From the NCBI RefSeq assembly GCF_003173715.1, contig NZ_CP029550.1, forward strand, positions 5,968,001 to 6,032,000: a stretch of DNA of 64,000 nucleotides, given 5' to 3'. The position numbers and the translations under genes were made by a program. Of this stretch, positions 41,068-48,975 are shown in pieces (within the stretch, counting starts at the first letter, position 1; each line of letters starts with the position of its first letter). Source of the DNA: Methylobacterium durans (GTDB lineage Bacteria; Pseudomonadota; Alphaproteobacteria; Rhizobiales; Beijerinckiaceae). The notes under the pieces were generated by a model. It saw only the letters and a program-made list of their open reading frames with translations. It was not told the DNA's origin and searched no databases.

Positions 41068-41300
41068 GGTCGATACTATGGTGCTAGTGCTTAAGCTAAG
41101 CAATTCATGCGGATCTGAATCGCCTCGGCGGCGCGGGTTCTCCAAGCATGGTGCGGAACCGCTCCCTTGCTGCCGGCGCGCGGGCGGGACGCGTCCGTGA
41201 TCGCGATCAACGTCCGCGGCGTCGGGCGGTGATCGCGCGCGCGCGGTGATGATTGCTCGCGCGGTCTGGGAATTCCGCCGATCCGCGCTATCGTTGCGGC

Positions 41301-41495
41301 ATGGCCGATCCGCTCGACCACGATCCCGTCCACGAAGCGATCGAGGCCCTGCGCGCGGCCGGCCGCACCGTGCTGCCGGCCGAGGACGCCCCCGGCCTCT
41401 ACCGGATCGACCACGGCCCCGAGATGACCGGCGCCGACGTGGTGGCGATGGCCGTCGGGATGGGGCTGGTCGAAGGCCCTGACGAGATCGAGTAG
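41301..41495 (+). CDS. Small hypothetical protein upstream of the HD gene
   Basis: 64 residues: DPVHEAIEALRAAGRTVLPA then RIDHGPEMTGADVVAMAVGM. Three bases separate its stop from the HD start, so they are co-transcribed and probably co-translated. Confidence 0.6.
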   Translation: MADPLDHDPVHEAIEALRAAGRTVLPAEDAPGLYRIDHGPEMTGADVVAMAVGMGLVEGPDEIE

Positions 41496-41498
41496 CCC

Positions 41499-41993
41499 AT
41501 GCCGGACATCTTCGAGGCCCACAGCTTCGCGATCACGGCGCATGCGGGCCAGATCGACAAGGGCGGCCAGCCCTACATCCGCCACTTGGAGCGGGTCGCC
41601 AACGCGGCCGTGAAGCGCGCCGGCCACGCCCGCGCGGTCGACCGCATCGCGATCGACCCGATGGAGGTGATGCAGGCGGCCATCCTGCACGACGTCCTGG
41701 AGGACACCCCGCGCACCGAGGACGATCTCGTCGCGGCGGGCTTCCCGGCCTCCGTGGTCGAGGCCGTGCGGATCCTCACGAAGCCGGCCGCGCGCACGGC
41801 CTATTCCGAGCGGATCGGCGCAGTGATCGCGAGCCGCAACCTCGCCGCGATCCTGATCAAGATCTCCGACAACGAGGACAATCTCGGCCCCGAGCGCACC
41901 CTGCCGGACGGCGCCTTCCTGCGGGAGCGCTACGCGACGTCGCTCGCGCGGCTTCGGGCGGCGGCCGAAGCCCTGGGCTACACCGGACCCTGA
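41499..41993 (+). CDS. HD-domain phosphohydrolase, SpoT/MESH1-like
   Basis: 164 residues, a single HD domain. H29 (PYIRHL), H64-D65 (ILHDVLEDT, with E68 and D69) and D124 (KISDNEDN) follow the hydrolase half of RelA/SpoT, using Mn2+. Stand-alone members (MESH1 type) hydrolyse ppGpp or NADPH. No synthetase domain. It is second in a two-gene unit with the small 41301 gene. Confidence 0.82.
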   Translation: MPDIFEAHSFAITAHAGQIDKGGQPYIRHLERVANAAVKRAGHARAVDRIAIDPMEVMQAAILHDVLEDTPRTEDDLVAAGFPASVVEAVRILTKPAARTAYSERIGAVIASRNLAAILIKISDNEDNLGPERTLPDGAFLRERYATSLARLRAAAEALGYTGP

Positions 41994-42112
41994 TCCGCGC
42001 CCGGCAGGGCCGGGCCCGGCGCTCGGCAAGCGTACCGACCCGCCGGGCCCGCGCGCGGTGCGCTAGAACGGAGGCTCCGCGCGGCGTCGCGGGCCGAACA
42101 CGGGAGGAAGCC

Positions 42113-42460
42113 ATGCCGCTGTTCATCACGCAGGGTCGCTTCACCACGGATGCCGTCAGGGGGATGATGGCGACCCCCGAGAACCGGGAGGAGGCGGTGC
42201 GGGAGCTGCTCGCACAATCGGGAGGAAAGCTCCTGAACTACTACATGACCTTCGGCGAGTACGATTTCCTGATCGTCGCGGAGGGCACGACCGAGGGCAT
42301 GGCGACCTCGGTGATCGTCGCCGCGGCCGGGGGCGCCATCACCGACATGAAGACGTCGCTGGCCATGACCACGAGCGAGATGGCGGCCGCGTTCCGCAAG
42401 GCGCGCGAGGTCTCCGGGAGCTACAAGCCCGCGGGCGCGGCGGGCGGCTCCGCCCGCTGA
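42113..42460 (+). CDS. GYD domain protein
   Basis: 115 residues. The family signature is FITQGRFTTDAVRGMMATPE near the N-terminus and YYMTFGEYDFLIVAE (GEYDF) in the middle. GYD proteins are small dimeric alpha/beta-barrel relatives of unknown role. GGGAGGAAGCC precedes the ATG. Convergent with the epoxide hydrolase gene. Confidence 0.88.
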   Translation: MPLFITQGRFTTDAVRGMMATPENREEAVRELLAQSGGKLLNYYMTFGEYDFLIVAEGTTEGMATSVIVAAAGGAITDMKTSLAMTTSEMAAAFRKAREVSGSYKPAGAAGGSAR

Positions 42461-42489
42461 CGCCGCGGCCCGGCCGCGAGGCGGGGCGG

Positions 42490-43644
42490 TCAGCCGCCCT
42501 GCCCCACGGGCTCGCTCTCCCGGCCCCAGGCACGCAGATCCGCCACGAAGAGGTCGGGCACCTCCATCGCCGCGAAATGGCCGCCCCGCGGCATCTCGCG
42601 CCAGCGCGTCACCGCGTAGCCCCGCTCCACCCAGTCCCGCGGCGGGTTCGGTGAGCGCGGGTCCGGATAGGCCGCGAAGGCCGTCGGCACCTCGACCCGC
42701 CGCCCGATGGGCATCCGCCGCGCCTCCTCCTCCTGCGCCCCGGCGTAGATCCACGTCGCGGTCGGGAAGGCGCCGGTCAGGATGTAGAGGAGCGCGTTCG
42801 TCAGGAGCCGGTCCCGGGTGAAGACCTGCCCGAAGGGCCGCTCGCGCAGATCCGCCCAGTCGTGGAAGCGCTCGACGAGCCAGGCGAGCTGCGCCACCGG
42901 CGCGTCGGCCATCGCGAAGGCGAGCGAGAGCGGCCGCGTGCCCTGCAGCTGCGCGTAGGCGCCGAGGCGCCGCTGGGACGCGTCGAAGGCCTGCTTCCAC
43001 GCCCGCTCCGCCGCGCTCTCGGGCTCGGCGTCGGGCTGCACCAAGAGGTAGTTCAGGTGGATGGCCTGGAGGGAGGCGGCGTGGTCGAGGGCGAGCCACG
43101 CGCTGACCCCCGCCCCCCAATCGCCCCCTTGCGCGCGGTAGCGCGGGTAGCCCAGCACCTGCCGCATCAGGGTATCGAACAGCCGCGCCGCGGTGCGCGG
43201 CCCGACCGGCGCCGCGGGCGTGCCCGAGAAGCCGAAGCCCGGCAGCGCCGGGATGACGAGATCGAAGGCATCCTCCCGCCGGCCGCCGTGCCGGGAGGGA
43301 AAGGCCAGCGGCTCGATGACGGACCAGAACTCGTAGACCGAGCCCGGCCAGCCGTGGGTGAGGAGAAGCGGGCGGCGCCCGTCCGCCTCGCCGACCACGT
43401 GCACCACGTGCAGGTCGAGCCCCTCGACCGTGGCGATGCCCTGCGGGAAGCGGTTGAGATCGGCCGCCGCCGCCGCGGCGTCGAAGCCGTCGAGCCAGTA
43501 GGCGCAAAGCTCCGCGAGGAATTCGGGATCGCAGCCGTAGCGCCAGCCCGCGCCCTCCGGCACCGGCGGCATGCGGTAGGTCCGCACCGCCTCGCGAACG
43601 CGGGCCACCCTGTCGGGCTCCCAAGCGACCGTGAACGCGCGCAT
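42490..43644 (-). CDS. Epoxide hydrolase family protein (EHN domain)
   Basis: 384 residues. N-terminal EHN domain (about 3-105) followed by the alpha/beta hydrolase. HGWPG (97-101) is the oxyanion motif, D175 (GGDWGAG) the nucleophile, Y300 in the lid and H356 (GGHFAAME) the base. Such enzymes open epoxides; some act in juvenile-hormone or microsomal types. GGGAGGTGG precedes the ATG at 43644. Divergent from the SDR gene; the two may share a detoxification role. Confidence 0.9.
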   Translation of the reverse strand: MRAFTVAWEPDRVARVREAVRTYRMPPVPEGAGWRYGCDPEFLAELCAYWLDGFDAAAAAADLNRFPQGIATVEGLDLHVVHVVGEADGRRPLLLTHGWPGSVYEFWSVIEPLAFPSRHGGRREDAFDLVIPALPGFGFSGTPAAPVGPRTAARLFDTLMRQVLGYPRYRAQGGDWGAGVSAWLALDHAASLQAIHLNYLLVQPDAEPESAAERAWKQAFDASQRRLGAYAQLQGTRPLSLAFAMADAPVAQLAWLVERFHDWADLRERPFGQVFTRDRLLTNALLYILTGAFPTATWIYAGAQEEEARRMPIGRRVEVPTAFAAYPDPRSPNPPRDWVERGYAVTRWREMPRGGHFAAMEVPDLFVADLRAWGRESEPVGQGG

Positions 43645-43992
43645 CCGGACCACCTCCCCGTACGGCCGTTGAACGCTCGGATCCGGCCGCGGCTCCGCCG
43701 GTGGACGCCGCATCGACCGGTACCGGCATCGCTCGGCGGAGAAGGGCGCGTGATCAGCGCGCAAACTGCTCCGGAGCTTCGGCACCGGGCGCCGACGGCC
43801 CCTTCGCGGCGGCGGCCCCGCGCATGGAGGCGCAAGTCCTCGTCAACGGGGACGTCACGATCTTGAAGATCCGCTTCGATCCTCGAAGACGGCGAGGAAG
43901 GCGGCAAGGCGCTGCGGTTCCTCCGGGCGGCTCGGAACACCGGCCGGGCCGCCCGGTTGAAGCGGCTCACCCCGAGACACGCTTGAGGCGCC
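43645..43992. other. Divergent promoter region
   Basis: Between epoxide hydrolase and SDR. A plus-strand frame from 43824 starts well (MEAQVLVNGDVTILKIRF) but changes into shadow sequence; a frameshifted continuation ends near 43982. May be a remnant. No gene called. Confidence 0.35.
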
Positions 43993-44868
43993 ATGACCAC
44001 GGACCCGCTGAAGAAATACCCGCAGCCGCCCTTCGCGGCGCAGCCGCAGAGCTTTCCCGGCAAGACCGGCCGCATGGCGCCCGAGCCCGACCACGGCGAG
44101 GAGAGCTATCGCGGCTCGGGCAAGCTCGCCGGCAAGGCCGCCCTCGTCACCGGCGGCGACAGCGGCATCGGCCGCGCGGTCGCCATCGCCTACGCCCGCG
44201 AGGGCGCGGACGTGGCCATCGCCTACCTGCCCGAGGAGCAGAAGGACGCGGAGACGGTCGGCGCCTGGATCGAGAGGGCGGGCCAGCGCGCGCTCCTCCT
44301 GCCCGGCGACCTGAAGGATTCCGGCCACGCCCGCGACATCGTCGCCCGCACCGCCGAGGCCTTCGGCCGGCTCGACGTGCTCGTCAACAATGCCGGCTTC
44401 CAGCAGCCGAACAAGGACCTGGAGGCGATCGAGGACGCGGTGTTCGAGGACCATTTCCGCACCAACGTGTTCGGGTCCTTCTACGCGACCAAGGCCGCGC
44501 TCGCGCATCTGAAGCCGGGCGCCTCGGTGATCTTCACCTCCTCGGTCAATTCCAAGCACCCGATGCCGACGCTGCTCGCCTACAGCGCGACGAAGGGGGC
44601 CTTGAGCAACATGGTGCTGAGCCTCGCCCAGCTTCTCGCCGAGAAGGGCATCCGGGTGAACGGCGTCCTGCCGGGCCCGATCTGGACGCCCTTCATCCCC
44701 GCCGGGATGAGCGAGGAGGCGGTGAAGTCCTTCGGCAGCCAGGTGCCGTTCGGCCGCCCGGGCCAGCCGGCGGAGCTGGCCTCGGCCTACGTGATGCTCG
44801 CCGCCGAGGAGAGCAGCTACACCTCGGGCGCCCTCGTCACCGTGGCGGGAGCCATGCCGGTGTTCTGA
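43993..44868 (+). CDS. Short-chain dehydrogenase/reductase, YghA-like
   Basis: 291 residues. Nucleotide motif TGGDSGIG (53-60), NNAG (132-135), catalytic S184, Y197 and K201 (YSATK). The ~45-residue N-terminal extension and the GGDSGIGRA wording are typical of YghA/general-stress SDRs of alphaproteobacteria. The substrate is unknown; NADP(H) use is likely. No downstream partner gene. Confidence 0.92.
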   Translation: MTTDPLKKYPQPPFAAQPQSFPGKTGRMAPEPDHGEESYRGSGKLAGKAALVTGGDSGIGRAVAIAYAREGADVAIAYLPEEQKDAETVGAWIERAGQRALLLPGDLKDSGHARDIVARTAEAFGRLDVLVNNAGFQQPNKDLEAIEDAVFEDHFRTNVFGSFYATKAALAHLKPGASVIFTSSVNSKHPMPTLLAYSATKGALSNMVLSLAQLLAEKGIRVNGVLPGPIWTPFIPAGMSEEAVKSFGSQVPFGRPGQPAELASAYVMLAAEESSYTSGALVTVAGAMPVF

Positions 44869-44997
44869 GCCGCCGGCCTCCGTCGCGGCGCGAATTCCCG
44901 TGAAACGGAATCCGCCGCTCGAGACTTAACCTTGATGGGTGCGGGCAAGCGCGGCCGTCTCCGAGGTCCGCGTTCCTCCACCCGACGGGAGGCGAGC

Positions 44998-45141
44998 ATG
45001 AGCTTGGTGTTATTCCTGGTCTTCGTCGGTCCCTATCTCGCGCTGGCCGTGTGGAACATGATGGCCATGCGCAACGAGCGGCCGCTCCACGCGGTCGCCG
45101 CGCCCGCGGGCGCACCCGCGCGCCCCGGCGAGGGGATCTGA
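44998..45141 (+). CDS. 47-aa single-helix membrane microprotein
   Basis: 47 residues: LVLFLVFVGPYLALAVWNMM then MRNERPLHAVAAPAGA. GGGAGGCGA precedes the ATG at 44998. Convergent with the matrixin gene. Confidence 0.6.
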   Translation: MSLVLFLVFVGPYLALAVWNMMAMRNERPLHAVAAPAGAPARPGEGI

Positions 45142-45220
45142 CGCCCCACGATCCTGATGTCGCGACGCGCGAGGCCCCGCGGAATCCCTGGATCCGCGGG
45201 GTCTCGCCGCCGGCCGCCCT

Positions 45221-46261
45221 TCAGGCGAACAGCATCCCGTCCGTCGGAACGTGGACGGTGAAGGCGCGGCCTTCGTCCACCCAGCCCGGGCCGGCCGATC
45301 CGTGGTTGATGGCGTCGGCCTCGGCCGCGTTCGCCGCGTAATGGTGCAGGCCCGTCTGCGTGTTGTAGAAGCGCTCCAGCGTCACGCCGCCGGTGCCGGC
45401 CGCGGCCGGGCTGGCGTAGGCCTCGAAGGCGACGCCCTCGTAGTGGTAGCTCGGTAGCGTCTTGATGATGGTGTCGCGCTCGCCCGCGTCCGTCGTGAAG
45501 AAGTGCTGGCCGGTCTTGGTGTCGTAGAAGCGGAACACGTCGATCGTGTTCGGGCCGTCCTGCGGCGTCGCCCAGCCGACGCCCTCGTACTGGTAGCTCG
45601 GCAGGCTCTTCAGGATCTGCGCCTTCTCGGCGGCGCTCGTCGTGTAGAAATGGTCGCCCGTCCGCGTGTCGTAGAAGCGGTAGACCGCGTTCACGTCCGA
45701 ACCGTCCGAGGTCTGGGTCGGCGGCTGCGTCGGGGGCGCGGTCGTCGAGCCGGGTGTCGAGCCGTAGAGCGCCTGGATGCCCGCGATGTCGCCCGCCATC
45801 AGCCCGGTGATCGAGGGGCTGATGATCGAGTTCATCACCTCCGGCTTGCCGTTGTAATGGTCGAGCCCGAGAGCGTGGCCGATCTCGTGCAGCGCCACGA
45901 GGTAGAAGTCGGTACCCTGGTTGCTGACGACCCGGCCCCCCGCGACGTGCCAGCCCTCGGCCGAATCGAAGGTGACGGTGGCCGATGTCATGCGCTGGCC
46001 GGAGAAGGCGTAGCTCGCGTAGCCGAGCGTGTTGCCCAGCCCGTCGAGGACGCCCTGCGTCAGGTCGATGCTGGCGGAGGCGGTGGAGGAGACCTGCTGG
46101 AAGCTGATGTTGGCCACGCTCGCCCAGGCGGCGAAGGCGGACTGGACGGCGCTGGCGAAGGCAGCGGGAAGCGCGGCATCGAGCGCCCACGTCACCGTCC
46201 CGCCGCTGGTTCCCCGCGCTCCCGCGCCCCAGCGCGGGCCCTCAAGCACGTAGTCGACCAT
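45221..46261 (-). CDS. Matrixin-type zinc metalloprotease with DUF5648 repeats
   Basis: 346 residues. The catalytic helix HEIGHALGLDH (125-135) and Met-turn M143 (PEVMNS) mark a metzincin. The C-terminal half has three repeats (about 192-240, 242-290, 293-341) of the form YRFYDTRTGDHFYTTSAAE, the DUF5648 domain of secreted hydrolases. No Sec or Tat signal at the N-terminus, suggesting type I secretion. AAAGAGGGG precedes the ATG. Divergent or convergent neighbours give no further clue. Confidence 0.9.
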   Translation of the reverse strand: MVDYVLEGPRWGAGARGTSGGTVTWALDAALPAAFASAVQSAFAAWASVANISFQQVSSTASASIDLTQGVLDGLGNTLGYASYAFSGQRMTSATVTFDSAEGWHVAGGRVVSNQGTDFYLVALHEIGHALGLDHYNGKPEVMNSIISPSITGLMAGDIAGIQALYGSTPGSTTAPPTQPPTQTSDGSDVNAVYRFYDTRTGDHFYTTSAAEKAQILKSLPSYQYEGVGWATPQDGPNTIDVFRFYDTKTGQHFFTTDAGERDTIIKTLPSYHYEGVAFEAYASPAAAGTGGVTLERFYNTQTGLHHYAANAAEADAINHGSAGPGWVDEGRAFTVHVPTDGMLFA

Positions 46262-46473
46262 GCGTTTCCCCTCTTTCGAAGTTGTAGCTTGGCCATTGAG
46301 ATACTAAAGGCGTCCTAATTGGGGCGGCGGGATGAAACGTTCCTTTTTCGATGTCTTCCTGCATTCGGCGCGGAAAATTCGCGTATTGGTTGACGCGATG
46401 TGAAAATTGTCGCCGGTCTTCGCGAGGTTGCGCGAAGTTCTGTCAGGGAGGGCGGCGCGATCCGGCCGCGGCC

Positions 46474-46758
46474 TCAGGCTTCCGTCAGTAAGACGATCAC
46501 CTCGCCTGCGTCGACGATCAGCTGCGTGAAGGCGAGGTACATCAGGATCGGCAGCTTCCTCAGGGCCGCACCGGCCTCGTCGCGGATCAGCAGGCACCAG
46601 CCCGCGTCGAACTCGGCCGTCTCCCCGCTCGCTCGCATCTCCTCCAGGGCCGCCTCTGCCTCCTCGAGCGCCTCCTCGACGGTGGCCGCCTCGATCCCCG
46701 TCCGGTCCGGGATGATCCGCTCCCGGCACACGAGGTCGAAGTAGAAGCGCTTCAGCAC
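46474..46758 (-). CDS. DUF6894 family protein
   Basis: 94 residues, GTG start with GGGAGCGAG upstream. LKRFYFDLVCRERIIPDRTG then VEEALEEAEAALEEMRASGE and LIRDEAGAALRKLPILMY follow the DUF6894 layout. These short Rhizobiales proteins are numerous and of unknown function; another copy-like member lies at 55185. Confidence 0.75.
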   Translation of the reverse strand: MLKRFYFDLVCRERIIPDRTGIEAATVEEALEEAEAALEEMRASGETAEFDAGWCLLIRDEAGAALRKLPILMYLAFTQLIVDAGEVIVLLTEA

Positions 46759-47082
46759 GGGCTCGCTCCCCCCTGACGGCCACGGGCCGGGGCGTCCCGC
46801 TCGGCGCTCCGAGCGTCCGGCACCGGCGGTGCGGGCCGCCGGCCGCGAGAGGTTCGGACGCCGGACGGTCGGACCAGCTTAAGGTAGTTCGACATCGATT
46901 AAACAGTCGTTCAGATTAATTCCGCCCTAACGGGATCGACTGGATTATATACCTTTATTGAACCGCCGTGCTATGATTTCAGTCCAGTCTGTGGAGCAGA
47001 CGGATTAAGAGGCGAACTCTTCAGCCGTAACACCTGCTGCCGGCGCGCGAGCGTGGGCCGCGCATCGACACGGGTTGCATTC

Positions 47083-47223
47083 ATGGGCACGGCTGACGGA
47101 TCACGGGACGGGGTGGCGGACGAGACGCGCGCGCGCCGCGAGCAGATCCGCGCCCACGTGCGCACGGTGCTGCGCAAGCTCGCTACGGCGAAGGCGGGCG
47201 GACAGACCCCGCCCGGCGCCTGA
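47083..47223 (+). CDS. Small protein with RAHVRxVLRxL motif
   Basis: 46 residues. The motif IRAHVRTVLRKLATAK matches the C-terminal part of the 31453 protein. The N-terminus is Asp/Gly-rich, the C-terminus Pro/Gly. Binding site weak (GGGTTGC). AT-rich promoter region at 46880-47000. Confidence 0.5.
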   Translation: MGTADGSRDGVADETRARREQIRAHVRTVLRKLATAKAGGQTPPGA

Positions 47224-47304
47224 GGAGCCGGGCTCAAGGGCATCCGAGCGCATCGTTCCGCGGAGGGTGACGGCCACCCCTGCGCCGTTGACGGGCGGGC
47301 TCGG

Positions 47305-47350
47305 AGCATCTTCCGCTGAAGCGGTTGCCCGCTCAGCGCAAGAAGATGCT
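47305..47350. repeat. Palindromic intergenic element
   Basis: AGCATCTTC (47305-47313) and GAAGATGCT (47342-47350) with an inner CGCTGA/TCAGCG pair. A half-copy (GGCATCTTCC) lies at 47371-47380 and ATGCTCT at 47400. Looks like a dispersed repetitive element. Confidence 0.5.
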
Positions 47351-47404
47351 GCTCTATCAAGCAGTTAGGGCATCTTCCATGGTGCCGGTATACTGAACGA
47401 TGCT

Positions 47405-48043
47405 CTAGAGCGGGTGGAGCCCGTTCTCGCGAGCCCAGATCGCCGCCTGGGTCCGGTTCTGCGCCTTGAGCTTGCGCAGGATGTTCTTGACGTGGATCTT
47501 CACCGTCGGCTCGGCCAGGGCGTAGCGCAGGGCGATCATCTTGTTCGAGGCGCCTCCCGCCAGGCAGCGCAGCACCTTCACCTCGCTGGTCGAGAGCGGT
47601 GCCGTGGGGGCGCCCGCCTGCGGGGCTGCCTCGGCCGGCCGCGCCGGGGTCGGGCCGGCATTCGCGGCGAGCCGGCCGAGCAGGCCCGGCGTGAGCACGG
47701 CGACGCCCTCCATCACGAGGTCGAGGGCCCGGACGAGCGTCTCGGGCTCGACCGCGCAGTCGAGGATGCCGTGGGCCGCGCCGCAGAGGTCGCCGGGCGG
47801 CAGGCCGGCGCCCGTGAACAGGACGAGCCGGGCCTCCGGCCAGGCGGCGCGGTGGGCGCGCGCGGTCTCGACGCCGCGGGGATCGTCGAGCATCGCGACG
47901 ATCAGTTGCGGCGCCCGCTCCCCGGCCGGCGGTCCCGCATCCGGCACGGTGGCGAAGCGCGACCCGGCGAGATGCGATCTCAACCCCTCCCGGGCCAGCG
48001 CGTTCGAGGCGACCACGACCGTCGGTACGATACCGCTGAACAT
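47405..48043 (-). CDS. LuxR-type regulator with degenerate receiver
   Basis: 212 residues. C-terminal LuxR HTH (about 145-205; LSTSEVKVLRCLAGGASNKM, LAEPTVKIHVKNILRKL). The N-terminal receiver-like domain keeps the fold pattern and D in AMLDDPRG but lacks the paired acidic residues at the start and the conserved Lys, so it is probably not phosphorylated. Start 48043 follows GAGGAGTCG. Confidence 0.8.
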   Translation of the reverse strand: MFSGIVPTVVVASNALAREGLRSHLAGSRFATVPDAGPPAGERAPQLIVAMLDDPRGVETARAHRAAWPEARLVLFTGAGLPPGDLCGAAHGILDCAVEPETLVRALDLVMEGVAVLTPGLLGRLAANAGPTPARPAEAAPQAGAPTAPLSTSEVKVLRCLAGGASNKMIALRYALAEPTVKIHVKNILRKLKAQNRTQAAIWARENGLHPL

Positions 48044-48162
48044 CCACGACTCCTCACGCGAGCCGTCTTCGGGCTCTCGCTCGGACAATCACGCTCAAGC
48101 TTCGGCGGTTCGAGGCCGCCCGCGCCAGGGAAGTGCTGAGTCCGGAAGGGTACGCAGGGCCT

Positions 48163-48885
48163 TCAGCCCTCCTCGAAGAAGTCCACGCTGCCGTCGTCGA
48201 GGTCGTAGCGCGCGCCGACGATCTTGAGCTTGCCGGCCTTGACCGGGTCCGCCAGGAGCGCCTCGGCCGTGCGCAGGCGCAGCACCGTGCGCCGCACGTT
48301 CTCGCGCACGGCGTTGTCGAGGAGGTCGCCGGGCTGCCCCTGCGCCCGCAGGACGGCGGGGACGATCGGCTCGACCATCCGGCCGATGCTGCCGGGGAAC
48401 ACGGCGTTGTCCTTGACGACGCTCACCGCCGCCTGCACCGCCCCGCACTTCTCGTGCCCGAGGACCACGATCAAGGGCACGCCGAGCTCGACCACGCCGT
48501 ACTCGATCGAGCCCATCGCCGTGCTGTCGACGGTGTTGCCGGCGTTGCGCACGATGAACAATTCGCCGAGGCCGCGTCCGAACAGGAGCTCGGGCGGCAC
48601 CCGGCTGTCCGAGCAGCCGACCAGGACCACGAAGGGCGTCTGGCCGCGCGCGATCTCGATGCGCCGGTCGCGGTCGGTCGCTCCGCGGCGGAAGGGGGCG
48701 TCGGTCGTGAAGGAGCGGTTGCCCTCCTTCAGGAGGGCCAGCGCCTGGTCCGGGCTGAGATCCGTGCGCTTGCCCCCGGCCGCACGCGCATTGGGTGCGA
48801 TGGCGCCCAGGGGCGCGAGGGCGGCCAGGGGCACGAGAGCGGCGCAGCACGCGCAGGCGACGAAGCGGCGGCGATCGAGCTTCAT
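48163..48885 (-). CDS. Tat-exported beta-carbonic anhydrase
   Basis: 240 residues. Tat signal at 4-36 (DRRRFVACACC then hydrophobic, ending ARAA). Zinc ligands C91, H144 and C147 (VGCSDSRVPP, LGHEKCGA) and the D93/R95 dyad mark a beta-type enzyme interconverting CO2 and bicarbonate. Export to the periplasm is less common. GGAGGGAAT precedes the ATG at 48885. Monocistronic. Confidence 0.9.
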   Translation of the reverse strand: MKLDRRRFVACACCAALVPLAALAPLGAIAPNARAAGGKRTDLSPDQALALLKEGNRSFTTDAPFRRGATDRDRRIEIARGQTPFVVLVGCSDSRVPPELLFGRGLGELFIVRNAGNTVDSTAMGSIEYGVVELGVPLIVVLGHEKCGAVQAAVSVVKDNAVFPGSIGRMVEPIVPAVLRAQGQPGDLLDNAVRENVRRTVLRLRTAEALLADPVKAGKLKIVGARYDLDDGSVDFFEEG

Positions 48886-48975
48886 CCGAATTCCCTCCCG
48901 CATTGTCCGCGAGGCTAGCGCGGTTGAATCCGGAAGGGAATTTGCGTTCTCAGGTTGTAAGCGGACGGGGCCCGC

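Noticed and set aside
43824..43992. Frame starting MEAQVLVNGDVTILKIRF
   Set aside because: Promising start but no stop in a sensible place; would need a frameshift to end near 43982.
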